Origin: an uncultured Campylobacter sp.
GTDB lineage: Bacteria; Campylobacterota; Campylobacteria; Campylobacterales; Campylobacteraceae
Direction of reading: 5' to 3'
Length of the DNA: 23,669 nucleotides
Assembly: GCF_937997405.1 (NCBI RefSeq)
Contig: NZ_CALKTL010000121.1
Location: forward strand, 1-23,669
Part shown: one piece after another, positions 1-7,536 of the stretch
Numbering within the stretch: the stretch's first letter is position 1
How the letters are laid out: each line of letters starts with the position of its first letter
The notes under the pieces: model-generated
The model's database searches: none
The model's input: only the letters and a program-made list of their open reading frames with translations
Told to the model about the DNA's origin: nothing
Translations under genes and position numbers: made by a program

Positions 1-1
1 A

Positions 2-1477
2 GAAATCGACGAGATGATCGCAAATTTAAAAGATAAATTCCTGCGCCGCGACGCGAAATTTAGCCTGCTGATGTACGAGCGGTTTTTCCGCATTTTAGCG
101 GGCGCTAAGAGCATGCTCGCCATCAGCCCGGACAACACCTACGCGATTTCTATGATGATCTTTATGATGATGGAGGCGGTAAATCTGCGCGAGATCGACG
201 AGCTCATAGAGGTCGGAAGATCCCTGGATCAAGGCGAGGGCTATGCTTCCGCTTCGGCGCCTAATTTAAACGCGCAAAGCTCTGCGCCGAATTTTAGATC
301 GAATTCCAACCAAAGCGCGTCATTTGCGCCAAATAACGAACCGGGCGGCGCGGCTTTTGCACCGAGCGACCAGAGTAGCGCGACAAGCGGAGCGCCGAGC
401 TTTACTGCGAGCGCAAAACGTCCCGCAAGCTCGGCACAAAACTCCGGTGCGGGCGGTGCGGCAAAACAGAGCCTTGACGCAGGCGGCGAGATCAAACCGG
501 GCGCGGCGGCGCAGGCGCAAAATTCTAACTCTTCCGTTAAAACGGGCGCTCAAAATGAAATTTACGAGAATTTTTTAGCCAAAATTTACGACCGCGATTA
601 CGATCTGGGCGAGAAATTTAGCAAGTGCGTGGAATTTTTAAAGTTCGAGCGCGGCACGCTGTATCTGCTCTCGCGCGCGCAGGGGCAGGACAGAGAGTAC
701 CTACGCAAGGGTTCGCGAGCGATCAATAGCGTGCTAAAATCACTTTTCGGCGAGAACGCAAAAATAAAAATCGAGCAAAGCGCGCCACAAAACGGCGATG
801 ATCCCGCCCAAAGCAAGCGCGATCGGAATTCCACACGCGGCGCAACCGCTACGCAAAGCAAGAATTCTACGCAAGGCGCGGCTTTCGAATCCGGCGCCGA
901 TACTGCGCGCCCTGCAAATTCGACCTCGCAAAGCCCTGTAAATTCCGCGTCGCAAAATTTTACTGAAAGCCCCACCTCTAGCAGCATGCAAGACAATCCC
1001 GAATCTACGCAAGCAGGCGAGCAAGATCATAGGAATTTAACCGGCGCGCAAGAGAGCGAGCAGAGCTGTGCACCGCAAATAAATTCCGTCGCAGATGAGG
1101 CGCAAGCCGCAAAATTGCAAACTGATGCGGCAAGAAATTCCGAGCGGCAGAATTTGGAAAAATCCGTAGCGGATTCTGCGACGCAAAATTCTGCACAGCG
1201 AAATTCTGCGACGAATTCCAATTCGCAAAATTCCGCTTCAAATTCCAAGCTGCAAAATTCCGAAATTTCCGCAGGAGATGACGACGGGGAGAAGGACGAT
1301 CTGTTAAGATCCACCGATCCGCAAAACTATGCCGCAAAGCCTCGCGACACGAGTAAGAGCGTGCGCGCCGCCAAGGCAGGCCTCGCCGAGCTCGCAAACG
1401 GCGCGCAGGACGGCAAGGAAATTTTGATCTCCGAGATAAATAGGCTATTCGGCGAGCCCACCAAAATCACAGAATAA
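2..1477 (+). CDS. dnaX: DnaX-like DNA polymerase III gamma/tau, C-terminal part (5' truncated by window)
   Basis: The frame is open from base 2, so the gene enters from the left and the first ATG (base 14) is probably internal. About 491 codons are visible. From the base-14 ATG, residues 1-75 contain a conserved helical block (YERFFRILAGAKSML) that resembles the clamp-loader oligomerisation domain of Campylobacter DnaX. Residues about 180-255 (FLAKIYDRDYDLGEKF) resemble its tau C-terminal domain, and the last 45 residues end ILISEINRLFGEP. Residues about 77-176 and 256-440 are low complexity, rich in Gln, Asn, Ser and Ala, with repeated QNS and RNS motifs. DnaX loads the sliding clamp and couples polymerases at the replication fork. 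The ATPase domain would lie outside the window, so the name rests on remembered similarity of the C-terminal domains. The gene converges on the thioredoxin gene. Confidence 0.68.
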   Translation, partial: EIDEMIANLKDKFLRRDAKFSLLMYERFFRILAGAKSMLAISPDNTYAISMMIFMMMEAVNLREIDELIEVGRSLDQGEGYASASAPNLNAQSSAPNFRSNSNQSASFAPNNEPGGAAFAPSDQSSATSGAPSFTASAKRPASSAQNSGAGGAAKQSLDAGGEIKPGAAAQAQNSNSSVKTGAQNEIYENFLAKIYDRDYDLGEKFSKCVEFLKFERGTLYLLSRAQGQDREYLRKGSRAINSVLKSLFGENAKIKIEQSAPQNGDDPAQSKRDRNSTRGATATQSKNSTQGAAFESGADTARPANSTSQSPVNSASQNFTESPTSSSMQDNPESTQAGEQDHRNLTGAQESEQSCAPQINSVADEAQAAKLQTDAARNSERQNLEKSVADSATQNSAQRNSATNSNSQNSASNSKLQNSEISAGDDDGEKDDLLRSTDPQNYAAKPRDTSKSVRAAKAGLAELANGAQDGKEILISEINRLFGEPTKITE

Positions 1478-1630
1478 CGCTTTATGCGGATTAAATTTGC
1501 CTCCGTGCGATCTTTGAAATTTAAACGCAAAGGCATCTGCAAGTTGAAAGGAATTTTAAACTCGAAGTGTTATTTTAGTGGGCATTTGCGATCCGCCGCC
1601 GCAAAAGCTAGCTGCATCAAATTCTGCTCG

Positions 1631-2125
1631 TTAATTCATAAGCTTGAGCTGCGTTTCGAAGGCGGATTTGGGGTAGAGGCCGATGAGTTTTTTGACCGCT
1701 TTGCCGTTTTTATCGTAGATCACCGACGTAGGGGTGCCGAAAATGCCGCCTACGATGGATTCGAAATATTTCACCGAGCTCGCACCGCTGACGCTTGGGA
1801 ATTTTATCCCCTTTTCGCGAGCGACCGCGGCGTCGGCTTCCAGGCCTTTACCGCCGCCCAAAACGCCGATGATCAGCGCGTCGCCGCTAGCTTGCAGCTC
1901 GTTTAGCGCAGGCACCTGCTCCTTGCACGCGCCGCAGCTGCTAGTGTAGAAAAACAGCACGAATGGCTTGTCGTTGCCCTCGATCTTTAGCGTGCGCTCA
2001 GAAGGGTCGAACTTGGAGGCGAGTGAGGCGCCGTCACTGCTTAGATGGTGCTTCTGCCCGTCGCAACCCGCGAGCAGCAGCGCAAGTATGGCGGCGACAA
2101 CTTTTAAATTTAAAAATTTTATCAT
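1631..2125 (-). CDS. TlpA/ResA-like thioredoxin-fold lipoprotein
   Basis: 164 aa. The N-terminus is a lipoprotein signal with lipobox LLAGC, lipidated Cys21, so the protein should be membrane-anchored facing the periplasm. The redox motif is CGAC (Cys64, Cys67) after FFYTSS, and the cis-proline is in GTPTS (Pro132), as in the TlpA/ResA family. Such proteins reduce or exchange disulfides outside the cytoplasm. It is the last gene of the iron locus, and C. jejuni has similar thioredoxin lipoproteins (Cj1664/Cj1665) at this place. A plausible role is keeping cysteines of the DUF2318 protein or permeases reduced; that is inference. An AAGGCGG ribosome binding site lies 8 bases before the ATG. The ATG overlaps the stop of an upstream open frame as ATGA. 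A truncated second copy lies at 22953-23147. Confidence 0.88.
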   Translation of the reverse strand: MIKFLNLKVVAAILALLLAGCDGQKHHLSSDGASLASKFDPSERTLKIEGNDKPFVLFFYTSSCGACKEQVPALNELQASGDALIIGVLGGGKGLEADAAVAREKGIKFPSVSGASSVKYFESIVGGIFGTPTSVIYDKNGKAVKKLIGLYPKSAFETQLKLMN

Positions 2126-2440
2126 CTAAAATCCGCCTTCGGGCGCGCTAAATCTGCCTTTAAATTTGCGTTTGAAATTTTAAAATTTGCGGCGCGATCC
2201 GGACGGAAATTTATATCGCGACCCAGGCTGAGACGTATGCCGTGATCTGCGCCGCAATCTGCGCTCGTAGCGTTTCGGTTTTTAAAATTTTGATTTTTTA
2301 AATTTTTACCCACTCCGCTAGACTTTGCAACGGTGCTTGGTCTTTCTAGGCAAACGGCTTCGGCGGGACGTGCGTAGCAAAGAGCCGCGCCTGCTCGCGC
2401 AAACTGCAAGTGAACCCAAAAAGAGCGCGGGCGGGCGGTA
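1944..2440 (-). repeat. Direct repeat copy 1: thioredoxin 5' end plus upstream region
   Basis: This stretch recurs in the same orientation at 22968-23669. Homology begins inside the thioredoxin codons just before the CxxC motif, runs through the start codon, then through the gene-poor gap toward the ATPase gene. Conserved blocks include CTACGAGCGC-type sequence next to TTTTTAAAACCGAAACG on the minus strand and the GCGCGAGCAGGCGCGGCTCT core around 2380-2402. Copy 1 holds only two units of a 24-bp tandem repeat (2205-2252). The gap 2126-2490 otherwise holds one open frame (listed separately) and no recognised gene. Confidence 0.9.
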
Positions 2441-2478
2441 AAATTTTTAAATTTTAACGTAGCTTTATTTTTCATCAT
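2122..2478 (-). CDS. Doubtful 118-aa ORF upstream of the thioredoxin gene
   Basis: An open frame fills the gap between the ABC ATPase and thioredoxin genes, and its TGA overlaps the thioredoxin ATG as ATGA. The product is basic and Ala-rich with no signal peptide, membrane segment or known domain; the most distinctive part reads ARAGAALCYARPAEAV. The matching frame in repeat copy 2 keeps about 60 codons and also ends in ATGA. However, it is interrupted by stops in the tandem-repeat zone, and most differences between the copies change the amino acid. No convincing ribosome binding site precedes the ATG. It may be non-coding sequence, an RNA leader, or a fast-evolving leader ORF. I assign no function. 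Confidence 0.22.
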   Translation of the reverse strand: MMKNKATLKFKNFTARPRSFWVHLQFARAGAALCYARPAEAVCLERPSTVAKSSGVGKNLKNQNFKNRNATSADCGADHGIRLSLGRDINFRPDRAANFKISNANLKADLARPKADFR

Positions 2479-2490
2479 GCGAGCTAAATT

Positions 2491-3360
2491 TTACGCATTG
2501 GAATTCTGCGCGCCTGAATTTTTAGCACCTTGATTTTCGCCGTTAGAATTTTCGGCACTCTGATCTTCGCCGCCAGAGCTTTGCGAGGCGGGATTTTGCT
2601 TGCTCGCAGCTTCGGCGCTAGAGCTTTGCGAAGCGCTTTTGTTTGGATCGCGATCTGAAATTTTATCCTGCGAGCCGAGATTATGCTTCATCGTGCTTTG
2701 ATCCAAAAGCTCTATTCGATCGAGCTTGCCGTGTCTTAGGCGTACCACTTTGTCGGCAAATTTGCCGAGCTCTTCGTTGTGCGTGACCAAAAGCAGCGTC
2801 TTGCCCTCGCTGCGAAGCGTTTGAAAGAGCTGCAAAACCACGCGCTCGTTGGCCTCGTCGAGGTTGCCCGTAGGCTCGTCGGCAATGATTATATCGGGGT
2901 CATTTATGAGTGCGCGCGCGATGCAGACACGCTGCTGCTCGCCGCCGCTAAGCTCGCTAGGGCGGTGCGTGATGCGGTGTCCGAGCCCTACTTTCTCAAG
3001 TGCCGCTTTGGCGCTGTCCTCGTCCACGCAGCTGTGGTAGTATTGATTTAACATGACGTTTTCGACGGCCGTTAGGTAAGGAATTAAGTGAAACTGCTGA
3101 AACACGAGACCGATCTTTTTGCGGCGAAATTCTAAAATTTGCTCGTCGTTTAGCGCACTCGCGTCGGCTCCGCCTAGGATATATCTGCCCGCGGTGGGGG
3201 TGTCCATCAGGCTTAGGATATTTACGAGCGTGCTCTTGCCGCTGCCGCTTGGGCCCATTATGCTGACCCACTCGCCGCTTAAAACGTCGAAGCTGATATT
3301 ATCGAGAGCCTTAACCTCGCCGAAGTATTTGCAGATACCTTCAAATTTTAAAATTTCCAT
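2491..3360 (-). CDS. ABC transporter ATPase, MacB/LolD type, iron locus
   Basis: 289 aa. Walker A is GPSGSGKST (residues 36-44), the Q-loop is in VFQQF, the signature is LSGGEQQR (about 137-144), Walker B is DIIIADEPTG (about 156-165) and the switch His is in VTHNEE (His194). This is the MacB/LolD/FtsE-type subfamily that pairs with FtsX-like permeases, and two such permease genes lie directly upstream. The ATG follows the upstream stop by a single base (TGA-C-ATG), implying translational coupling. It corresponds in order to C. jejuni Cj1663. Family members are about 220-230 aa; here residues about 225-289 are an extra Ser/Gln/Asn/Ala-rich tail with no recognisable domain, resembling tracts in the DnaX-like and CcsBA proteins of this window. 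The substrate is unknown. Confidence 0.92.
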   Translation of the reverse strand: MEILKFEGICKYFGEVKALDNISFDVLSGEWVSIMGPSGSGKSTLVNILSLMDTPTAGRYILGGADASALNDEQILEFRRKKIGLVFQQFHLIPYLTAVENVMLNQYYHSCVDEDSAKAALEKVGLGHRITHRPSELSGGEQQRVCIARALINDPDIIIADEPTGNLDEANERVVLQLFQTLRSEGKTLLLVTHNEELGKFADKVVRLRHGKLDRIELLDQSTMKHNLGSQDKISDRDPNKSASQSSSAEAASKQNPASQSSGGEDQSAENSNGENQGAKNSGAQNSNA

Positions 3361-3361
3361 G

Positions 3362-4495
3362 TCATTCCCTTAATAGATTCGCTAAATTCGGATTCAGCGC
3401 CTTTTTGATCGGATAGTAGCTTGCCGCGAGCGCAAAAATCAGGCTCAGCGCGACCGCCGCAAAGAGGCTAATCAGCCTAAAATCCACGCTGCTTGAAAAT
3501 ATCAGATGCCCGAGCAAGATCGCGAGCAGGTATCCCACGAATACTCCAGCTAGCGAGCCTGCGACGCAGACGGTTAAAATTTCGCTCAGGATCAGGTGGA
3601 GCAAATTTTGTTTGCTCGCGCCGATTGCGCGGATGAGCGCGAACTCTTTGATGCGCGAAAGCAGGATCGAGCTAAGGCTCGTGTTGATGCAGACCGAGGT
3701 GATCAGAAGGATCGTAATGCCGATAAGAAGCATCAAAAGCTTGATTTTGTTTAGGATGATGCCCTGAGTCTTGGATACCTTACCGATCGGCGCGAAGCTC
3801 ATCTGCGCGTCGCTCAGGCTTTTTGAAATTTCGCTTAGCTGCTTAAAATCGCCGCTTACGATCGCTTCGGCGTAATTTACCTGCGCGGGTTGATTTAAAA
3901 TTTTTTGCGCCAGCGGTAGCGAGATTAGCAGCATGCCGTCCTCTTTCTGCCCGTCATAGACGATGCCTTTTATCTTTACCTTGCTCGTTTCGTTTGAGCC
4001 GATCGGCGTGATCTCGATACTATCGCCGAGCTTCGCGCCCAAAAGCTTAGCAAGATCCTGCCCGATGAGCGCGTTTTTATCGTCGAAATCCACGCCGATA
4101 AACGAACCCTCTTTAAGATCCAAAAACGGCATAGTATCGCGCAGAGAGGAGAAATTTACCCCCATGATGATGCCTGAGTTTACGCCTAAATTTGCGCTGC
4201 CGAAAAGATATTTATTTGCGCTTTTTAGAGCTGGAATTTTAGCAAATTTCGCATCGAGCGCTGCTTCGTCCATATGGGAATTTTCTAAATTTGCGGGGCT
4301 TACGATTAAATTTGCGCCGTAGCTGTTTAACTCGCTGGCGACCTTTCTATCGATGTCGGCGTAGATATTTACGAACGCCGCACAAACTGCGCTGCCTAGC
4401 ATGATCGCGACAAAAATCACGAAGCTGCGAATGCCGCTGTTGATGATACTTTTAAAGATCGCGCTTCTGAAAAACGCGCCGTTATTTCCTGCCAT
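3362..4495 (-). CDS. FtsX/MacB-type ABC permease (second of pair)
   Basis: 377 aa. There is one N-terminal membrane segment (about residues 18-42), a long periplasmic MacB-type core domain, and three C-terminal membrane segments (about 255-280, 305-335, 340-365). That is the usual topology of the FtsX-like permease family. The motif RIKEFALIRAIGAS lies before the second membrane segment and resembles the ATPase-coupling region of the family. The start overlaps the end of the upstream permease by 14 bases. Position and pairing match C. jejuni Cj1662. MacB-type proteins transmit mechanical work across the membrane rather than acting as channels. A role in passing iron or redox equivalents from P19 is inferred from the neighbourhood only. 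Confidence 0.88.
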   Translation of the reverse strand: MAGNNGAFFRSAIFKSIINSGIRSFVIFVAIMLGSAVCAAFVNIYADIDRKVASELNSYGANLIVSPANLENSHMDEAALDAKFAKIPALKSANKYLFGSANLGVNSGIIMGVNFSSLRDTMPFLDLKEGSFIGVDFDDKNALIGQDLAKLLGAKLGDSIEITPIGSNETSKVKIKGIVYDGQKEDGMLLISLPLAQKILNQPAQVNYAEAIVSGDFKQLSEISKSLSDAQMSFAPIGKVSKTQGIILNKIKLLMLLIGITILLITSVCINTSLSSILLSRIKEFALIRAIGASKQNLLHLILSEILTVCVAGSLAGVFVGYLLAILLGHLIFSSSVDFRLISLFAAVALSLIFALAASYYPIKKALNPNLANLLRE

Positions 4496-5726
4496 AAAGC
4501 ACCTCCGCAGGCAGTAGCTTGATCACTCCGCGTAGCGGTAGAATCGAGCCGATAATGCAAATAAGAAGTCCAAAGACGATGCTAAGCGGAAAGACCATAA
4601 GCGAGACGCCGATAAAGGAGCCAAAAATTTGATACGCGATCGCCCAGCTAAGCGCGTAGCCCACGACTGCGCCCACGAGTGAGCTTGCTACGCAGATGAC
4701 GAAAATTTCGGCGGCGAACTGGATATAGATCATAAAGTTGCTCGCTCCCAGCGCCTTAAGCAAGCCGATCTCTTTTTTGCGCTTGTAAATTTCGCTGCTT
4801 AGCAGGCTCGTGATGCAGATGCTTGAAATCAGCAGAGATAAGATACTTACGACGCCCATTAAATTTTGAATTTTTTTCGTGATGCCGCTTTGAGCTTCGC
4901 TGACGCTAAGCACCGCCTTAGCGGTCGCGTTTGGATACTCCTCGGTGATCTGATATGCGATGGAGCTAACGTATGCTGAGCAATACCATGTGTCGTATTC
5001 TGTGGCGTCTAGATTATCGAGACTCCTTCTTGCCTTTACGGACAGATCGTCTTCTGGGATCGTCATGGCGCTAACTTCGGCCTTGGCGATGAGGCCCTCT
5101 TTGTGCGTTAGTTTTTGCACTAGCGATAAATTTGCGATCAGCTTTTTAGCTTCATCCTCCGCGCCGTGCAAAATCCCAACGACTTTAGCCTCATAATCTC
5201 CAAGCTTAACCGTATCGCCGATCTTTAGTCCAAGCCCGTCTCCTGCGAGCACCTCATTCTCGGCGCCGTCTTTTACCCACTGCCCCTCTACGCTCCAAAA
5301 TGGATAGAGCGAGCGCACGCCCGATCTGAAATCAGGCTCGTCGCTAACGCCCACGTCCTTTTCGAAGTAGGTTCCCACGACGTCGTAATCTCCTGCGTGG
5401 GTAGTTAAAAAGGGCGCAAAGGCGGTGATATTGTTGCGCCAAAAAATTTCTTTGATCTTATGCAGCTCGCTCTCTTTTAAAAAATCATCGTTTTTAAGCG
5501 GCGAGTATTCGCGCCCGCCGATCTCGATGCTTAGGCTTTGCGAGCGCGGTAGCACGACGATATTCGAGCCGTAGCTACGTAGCTCCTTAGCGACCTGATC
5601 GCCAATTTTTAGCGTGATATTTAGCATGCAAGCGATCAGCGAAACCGATAAAAATATCGTCAAAAACGCTAAAATTTTGCTATCCCTGGAGTTTAAAATG
5701 GAGGATTTGATGATGCGTAAAAACAT
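4482..5726 (-). CDS. FtsX/MacB-type ABC permease (first of pair)
   Basis: 414 aa. There is an N-terminal membrane segment (about residues 19-40), a large periplasmic domain, then three membrane segments near residues 290-315, 335-368 and 375-402. The family motif KRKKEIGLLKALGAS precedes the second segment of the C-terminal bundle. It shares topology and motif with the following permease, so the two probably form a heterodimer served by the single ATPase. Its ATG overlaps the stop of the DUF2318 gene by one base (TAATG). It corresponds in order to C. jejuni Cj1661. The substrate is unknown. Confidence 0.88.
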   Translation of the reverse strand: MFLRIIKSSILNSRDSKILAFLTIFLSVSLIACMLNITLKIGDQVAKELRSYGSNIVVLPRSQSLSIEIGGREYSPLKNDDFLKESELHKIKEIFWRNNITAFAPFLTTHAGDYDVVGTYFEKDVGVSDEPDFRSGVRSLYPFWSVEGQWVKDGAENEVLAGDGLGLKIGDTVKLGDYEAKVVGILHGAEDEAKKLIANLSLVQKLTHKEGLIAKAEVSAMTIPEDDLSVKARRSLDNLDATEYDTWYCSAYVSSIAYQITEEYPNATAKAVLSVSEAQSGITKKIQNLMGVVSILSLLISSICITSLLSSEIYKRKKEIGLLKALGASNFMIYIQFAAEIFVICVASSLVGAVVGYALSWAIAYQIFGSFIGVSLMVFPLSIVFGLLICIIGSILPLRGVIKLLPAEVLYGRK

Positions 5727-7144
5727 TATTTAAGCTCCTTTAGCGTGCCGTTTTCATCTACATAGCGCTCGGGATGCGCGGTAAAGGCGTTTGCATTCGC
5801 TTCGCTTTCGAAAAAGTAGGTGCGTCCGTAGTAAAGATAGCTAAATTTAGAGGTGTTTAAAATTTCTTTTCTGCTGACCGGATCGATCACCTTTTTATCC
5901 ACAATCTCCGAGAAATAGGACGCGCCGTCTTCAATCGTCTTAAGCGCGATGACGATATTTTGCCCCTCTAGCTTATAATCCAGCGGGATCGGATTGCAGC
6001 CGCCCAGCTTGCCGACGCTCGGCAAAAAGATACGCACGTTGCAAGCGATGCAGATGAGCTCGTCGCCTTTTTTAATATAGCCCATATCGCCGCAGATCGA
6101 GCACGCGTCAAAAACTGCGACCGGGGCAAATTTGTCCGTGAAGCGGTTTAGTAGAAAAAATCTGACCTTATGTCCGTCGTCGGTGACGTAGGCAAAGCGG
6201 TGCAGCTTGCCGTCCTTTACGATGTTTGCATCGATTATGAATTCCGCGCCTTGCGGCTCGATAATCTTAGGCTCATCGATCGTAGGCGGTTTTGAAGCGA
6301 CCAAGATATAATAAAGTCCCAAAAAGCTGATTAAAACCCCAAGCGACAAGATCAGGCTAAAATCTCTAAAAATGGCGAATCTGCCTGCCTTAACCTCTCT
6401 AAATTTTATAATGTCCGCTTCGCGAGGCACTCGACTTGGCGCACGAAATACCGTAAGTAGCGCAATTAGCGCGGCTATAAGGCAAAGAGCTAGCGTCAGA
6501 TAGGAGTTGTTGTAGTGGATGATTTTAGCGATGACGCTTAGAAACTCGGACGAGCCGATCGCGTTTGAAAGCCCTTCAAAACCCTTCGCAGCTAGCGCTT
6601 TGGGCGCGTCTGCCTGGCGCAGATCAAGGCCCAAAAAGCCGATTTTGGCGATAAAGGCAAACGCCCACGCAAGAGCGAATGACGCCAGCTTTGCACCTCT
6701 ACTCGTACGCGCTAGAGCTGAGCGATAAATAAAATAGAATAAAATGAGCGCCAGCGCACCTAAAACCGCCATGAAGAGGTTGGTTAGGCTGAAGCTGTCC
6801 AGTAGCTCGCCGGAGAAAATTTTAAAATTCATCCCTATGAAGCGGTATTCAAATCCATACGCGCAACCAAGAGCAAAAATAACTATAGCGGTAAGATAGA
6901 ATCGCTTAAACTTAAACGCAAGCAGTAGCGCGAGCAGCGCTAAAAGTGCGAGCGCATCAAACACGATCTTGCCCGTATCGGCGTTTGCCGAGCGCGCAAA
7001 TGCGCTAAAGCACAGCGCCCCGAATGCAGCTCCCAAAAGCGCGGGCAAAAACGATGCGCTGATAAAGCGCCTGCCGCCCAGATACGCGCTTAAAAACGCG
7101 AGCGGAAATAGAGCCAAGCTAACGTGATAAAAAAATATCGTCAT
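5726..7144 (-). CDS. Membrane Fe-S protein: multi-TM domain, DUF2318 and YHS domain
   Basis: 472 aa. About eight hydrophobic membrane segments fill residues 1-285. A periplasmic or extracytoplasmic DUF2318-type region follows with Cys348/Cys351 (CSICG), Cys365/Cys368 (CIACN) and Cys383 (GGCNP). It ends with a YHS-like domain (about 416-462; KKVIDPV, YLYYGRTYFFES, HPERY). DUF2318 proteins accompany P19/Ftr1 systems (FtrD in Bordetella, Cj1660 in C. jejuni) and are thought to handle electrons during iron import. The YHS motif usually reads DPVCG; here it is DPVSR, so the Cys is absent. The ribosome binding site is GAGG, 7 bases before the ATG. A 392-bp gap separates it from p19, so it may have its own promoter. 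Confidence 0.86.
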   Translation of the reverse strand: MTIFFYHVSLALFPLAFLSAYLGGRRFISASFLPALLGAAFGALCFSAFARSANADTGKIVFDALALLALLALLLAFKFKRFYLTAIVIFALGCAYGFEYRFIGMNFKIFSGELLDSFSLTNLFMAVLGALALILFYFIYRSALARTSRGAKLASFALAWAFAFIAKIGFLGLDLRQADAPKALAAKGFEGLSNAIGSSEFLSVIAKIIHYNNSYLTLALCLIAALIALLTVFRAPSRVPREADIIKFREVKAGRFAIFRDFSLILSLGVLISFLGLYYILVASKPPTIDEPKIIEPQGAEFIIDANIVKDGKLHRFAYVTDDGHKVRFFLLNRFTDKFAPVAVFDACSICGDMGYIKKGDELICIACNVRIFLPSVGKLGGCNPIPLDYKLEGQNIVIALKTIEDGASYFSEIVDKKVIDPVSRKEILNTSKFSYLYYGRTYFFESEANANAFTAHPERYVDENGTLKELK

Positions 7145-7355
7145 TAAAAATCCTCATCGAGTCTAATGCGCGTAAATCGCCTATAATTGCTTAAATTTTA
7201 AAATTTTAAAACCTACGCCATTTTGTAAATTTTAAAATTTCAAATCCGCTTGCAAAAAAGTTCGCAACGGCAAGAGCCGCCCGCAAAGAGAAATTTCGCC
7301 TCGCTATTGCTTTGGTTTTATCTCGTCCTTGCGGTGCGCTAAATTTTAAAATTTT

Positions 7356-7421
7356 GCCGCAGCTAAAAAGATTCGTAAGCTTAAACGCATTAAAGCAAAA
7401 ACGATGCGCTTTGGCTGCGGC
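7356..7421. other. Two-level inverted repeat
   Basis: Outer arms GCCGCAGC (7356-7363) and GCTGCGGC (7414-7421) are perfect complements. Inside them CGCAT (7386-7390) pairs with ATGCG (7404-7408). On the minus strand the outer stem is followed by an A/T palindrome. It could be an RNA structure in the transcript between p19 and the DUF2318 gene, or a relic of a small element. Confidence 0.5.
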
Positions 7422-7496
7422 GTAGCGATTAAATTTTAAATGGGCCAAAGTAACCGCCTTAAATTTAAAGCATGCGGCTAAAACCCAATACCGCTA

Positions 7497-7528
7497 GGGC
7501 TCCGCCGAAAACGGACTCGGCGAAGCCC
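7497..7528 (-). terminator. Strong hairpin after p19, possible terminator or attenuator
   Basis: Read on the minus strand, GGGCT-T-CGCCGA, an 8-base loop, then TCGGCG-G-AGCCC form an 11-bp stem with one mismatch. It begins 8 bases beyond the p19 stop. The U-tract that follows is poor, so it may act as a partial terminator or as a 3' stabilising structure for p19 mRNA, separating p19/ftr1 expression from the downstream genes. Confidence 0.5.
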
Positions 7529-7536
7529 GCTACGAT

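Larger units (their letters stand above)
7145..7536. other. Gene-free gap between p19 and the DUF2318 gene
   Basis: No gene is supported here. An 80-codon frame (7206-7448, minus) is built largely from the A/T palindromes and lacks a domain. The gap holds at least three copies of AAATTTTAAAATTT (about 7193, 7227, 7341), a two-level hairpin (7356-7421) and a strong hairpin just after p19 (7497-7528). On the minus strand the sequence just upstream of the DUF2318 ATG contains a TATAGG-like box and a GAGG ribosome binding site, so a promoter for the downstream genes is plausible but not clear. Confidence 0.6.

Noticed and set aside
241..1397. Several minus-strand frames of 60-130 codons opposite the dnaX-like gene
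   Set aside because: They are shadows of its low-complexity GC-rich codons; products are Ala/Arg- or Phe-rich without recognisable structure.
1585..1605. TTTGCG/CGCAAA inverted repeat between the convergent dnaX-like and thioredoxin genes
   Set aside because: The stem is only 6 bp and there is no T-tract in either direction, so I do not call it a terminator.
1484..1906. 140-codon plus-strand frame antisense to the thioredoxin gene
   Set aside because: It mirrors codons of the clearly real lipoprotein gene and shows no domain, signal or ribosome binding site.
7206..7448. 80-codon minus-strand frame in the p19-DUF2318 gap
   Set aside because: Largely built from repeated A/T palindromes and the hairpin sequence; no ribosome binding site or domain.
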